Shown in pieces: positions 5,220 to 6,453 of a DNA stretch of 6,453 bases. The first letter of the stretch is position 1. Each line of letters opens with the position of its first letter. Source of the DNA: Phycisphaerae bacterium (GTDB lineage: Bacteria > Planctomycetota > Phycisphaerae > Sedimentisphaerales > Anaerobacaceae). The position numbers and the translations under genes were made by a program. The DNA lies in the NCBI GenBank assembly GCA_030667885.1, contig DAOUVA010000263.1, positions 1-6,453 on the forward strand. The letters are read 5' to 3'. Below the pieces are notes generated by a model, which worked only from the letters and a program-made list of their open reading frames with translations, was not told the DNA's origin and searched no databases.

Positions 5220-5831
5220 ATGAAACGTCATATCATTTTACCACTGATTTTAATTAGCCTTTTTGTTATTAACAGCAGTTCCTATGCACAGGCGCCAGTC
5301 GGTGATCTGGCGTCCTTTGTTACGAACTGTTTACCAACTCCCTATTCAGAGCAGGTACCTTTGAATAACATGATAAGCTTTGATATTACCGATGATGGCA
5401 AGAGTGTAAATGCCAATTCGGTAGAGGTTAAAGTCAACGGTAAAACTGTTTATAAAGATGGGAAGTCCCCGGATGGTAATTGCCAAAAGGTGCTTAAGTC
5501 GGTTAATAATAAGAAGCGTGATTATACAATTGTTTTCCAGTCTTATGAAATGTTCGATAACGAACAGAAAGTAACTATTACCATAACAGCTTTCGACTAT
5601 GCCGGAAATGAATTGAAACAGTATGAATATCACATCATAACTGAGATGCGTTCATTCGGGCGGAACAGGAATGTCAATTCGGACCTGGGTAATCTCGATA
5701 GCAGCAGACCTGTAACGGTATGTGACAGTGACGGCAACGTCTGGGTGGCCTGGCAGGCTGGGTCAATAGGTAACAGAGATATTTATATTAGTAGGTTTCA
5801 TATTGCTCTTTTTAGGCTGATAACGTTATAG
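5220..5831 (+). CDS. Secreted Ig-like surface protein, truncated at the C-terminus by an inserted element
   Basis: From ATG 5220 the frame gives 203 residues. Residues 1-23 (MKRHIILPLILISLFVINSSSYA) form a signal peptide with an AYA/AQA cleavage region, so the product goes to the periplasm or cell surface. Residues about 38-142 form a bacterial Ig-like domain: 'NMISFDITDDGKSVNANSVEVKVNG' split around 50-74 and 'KVTITITAFDYAGNEL' (117-132), the wording of Ig-like modules in large surface proteins. From 161, 'SSRPVTVCDSDGNVWVAWQAG' split from 'GNRDIYISRF' (184-193) looks like the first unit of a sialidase/BNR-type repeat array with WVAW and DIY. After F193 the sequence changes to a short unrelated tail (HIALFRLITL) and stops, 20 bases inside the convergent recombinase frame. 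The natural protein was probably much longer. It is likely transcribed from the consensus promoter at 4972. Whether the remnant is made and exported is unknown; the substrate of the lost repeats cannot be named. Confidence 0.72.
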   Translation: MKRHIILPLILISLFVINSSSYAQAPVGDLASFVTNCLPTPYSEQVPLNNMISFDITDDGKSVNANSVEVKVNGKTVYKDGKSPDGNCQKVLKSVNNKKRDYTIVFQSYEMFDNEQKVTITITAFDYAGNELKQYEYHIITEMRSFGRNRNVNSDLGNLDSSRPVTVCDSDGNVWVAWQAGSIGNRDIYISRFHIALFRLITL

Positions 5832-6453
5832 CGGGTACGGTATCGCTGTTTCTTAGTCCACCACTGTCCATTGCCGTCTTTTGTAGTGCATCGTTTCGTC
5901 CAGTCACGGTCAAGTCAAAGAGCCTTTTCATTGCCGCCTGTCGGTCTGTAATCGTGATATGTGAATACTTCAAAGTCGTTTCAAGGTTTTTGTGTCTGGC
6001 AAGTCTTTGCACAACTGTTGCGGGAATATTGGCAAGAAAACAATTCGTAATAAACGTATGTCTGAGACTGTGGAAGTCGAGGTCTTGCCCGGCTGCGTTC
6101 CTGTACTCGATACCTGCCGTTGCAAGGTCGGCCCGAATCATATCGCCAGCGTGTGAAAGGTGAGGCAGGTTAAACGCAAGGTCGGTCGGTTCTTTGCCTG
6201 CAAGAAACGCCTTAATCATGGTTGCGGTTTCATCATTCAAAATAAGGTCGTCTGTCTCTTTGCCTTTGGCGTTCTCGGCCTCTACCCGGACAGTGCTTGC
6301 CTCAAAATTAAACGATAACACCTTCAAAGTCTTAGCCTCAGAGAATCGCAAGCCACAATCAAGAGTTGTCCTATAAACCAAATACCGCTCGTGACCTGTC
6401 ATCTTGCCCCAGCATTTCCCGTTCTTTGCGGTTATCAATAAGTTGTTGGCTTC
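5799..6453. mobile_element. Left end of an integrative element (probable), with integrase at its border
   Basis: The reading frame of the secreted protein loses its repeat pattern at about 5798, and the recombinase gene ends 14 bases further on. An integrase at the very edge of foreign DNA, pointing toward the junction, is the normal layout of integrative elements and prophages. The attachment core cannot be defined because the other end is outside the window, and no tRNA gene is present at the junction. Confidence 0.42.
5812..6453 (-). CDS. Tyrosine recombinase/integrase, catalytic domain (runs off right edge)
   Basis: The minus-strand frame is open to the window edge, so the N-terminal DNA-binding (SAM-like) part lies outside; 213 residues are visible. 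They cover the whole catalytic domain: first arginine in 'CGLRFSEAKTL' (R36 of the visible part), a lysine-bearing hairpin in 'ENAKGKETDDLIL' (about 61-72), the H-x-x-R box in 'DFHSLRHTF' (H128, R131), the later histidine in 'LARHKNLETT' (H154) and the nucleophile tyrosine in 'LKYSHI' (Y163), nine residues after that histidine as in XerC-type enzymes. All key residues are present, so the enzyme should be active in strand cleavage and exchange at attachment sites. The wording ('GMIRADLATAGIEYR'-like segment near 104-118, 'RLARHKNLETTLKYSH') is that of planctomycete integrases. A further 30 residues follow the core. The gene is more GC-rich than its neighbours, as expected for acquired DNA, and faces the truncated gene at 5220, which it overlaps by 20 bases. 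Confidence 0.88.
   Translation of the reverse strand, partial: EANNLLITAKNGKCWGKMTGHERYLVYRTTLDCGLRFSEAKTLKVLSFNFEASTVRVEAENAKGKETDDLILNDETATMIKAFLAGKEPTDLAFNLPHLSHAGDMIRADLATAGIEYRNAAGQDLDFHSLRHTFITNCFLANIPATVVQRLARHKNLETTLKYSHITITDRQAAMKRLFDLTVTGRNDALQKTAMDSGGLRNSDTVPAITLSA

Noticed and set aside
5150..6453. Possibility that the recombinase is an integron integrase with attC sites nearby
   Set aside because: The domain shows no integron-specific insertion helix in the visible part and no attC-like imperfect palindromes with GTTRRRY/RYYYAAC ends were seen.

Overview
The window looks like a chromosomal segment of a bacterium of the Planctomycetota (perhaps Phycisphaerae or a Brocadia-like group), probably Gram-negative in envelope plan. 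The reasons are a tyrosine recombinase with the wording typical of planctomycete integrases (a truncated one at the right edge), a secreted heparinase-like lyase with the 'LDFSRTGNRTRWQRV' N-terminal signature, a GspC-type secretion protein, and several exported beta-sandwich (Ig/cadherin-like) proteins. The taxon is inferred from protein style only. Gene density is low: more than a third of the window has no convincing gene.

Layout. At 1-341 (minus) is the N-terminal part of a secreted heparinase II/III-like protein that runs off the left edge. At 342-1033 lies a long intergenic region that holds putative regulatory repeats for that gene, an inverted repeat, short unconvincing reading frames, and a textbook Rho-independent terminator (877-915, plus strand) with no recognisable gene in front of it. 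At 1034-1294 (plus) is a single-repeat TPR protein that looks like the tail of a longer one, followed at 1378-2847 (plus) by a lipoprotein with a cadherin/He_PIG-like domain. At 2848-3937 is another gene-poor stretch with a possible 44-residue membrane peptide on the minus strand (2943-3077) and a strong GC-rich hairpin (3368-3409). At 3938-4837 (plus) is a GspC/PulC-like inner-membrane protein with HR and PDZ domains. At 4838-5219 is a leader region with a consensus sigma-70 promoter, a weak terminator-like hairpin and a perfect 10-bp inverted repeat. At 5220-5831 (plus) is a secreted Ig-like protein that appears cut short, and at 5812-6453 (minus) is the catalytic domain of a tyrosine recombinase running off the right edge.

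How the parts relate. The theme is protein export and surface display: a GspC homologue that would link an inner-membrane type II secretion platform to its outer-membrane secretin, surrounded by exported beta-sandwich proteins and a polysaccharide lyase that could be its cargo. No other type II secretion gene is visible. The clearest event is at the right: an integrative element carrying the recombinase seems to have landed inside the gene at 5220, right after its first repeat-like unit, leaving two convergent reading frames that overlap by 20 bases. I see no complete new defence or mobile system. The most interesting unexplained signals are the orphan terminator, the promoter with a close downstream terminator, and the small membrane peptide.
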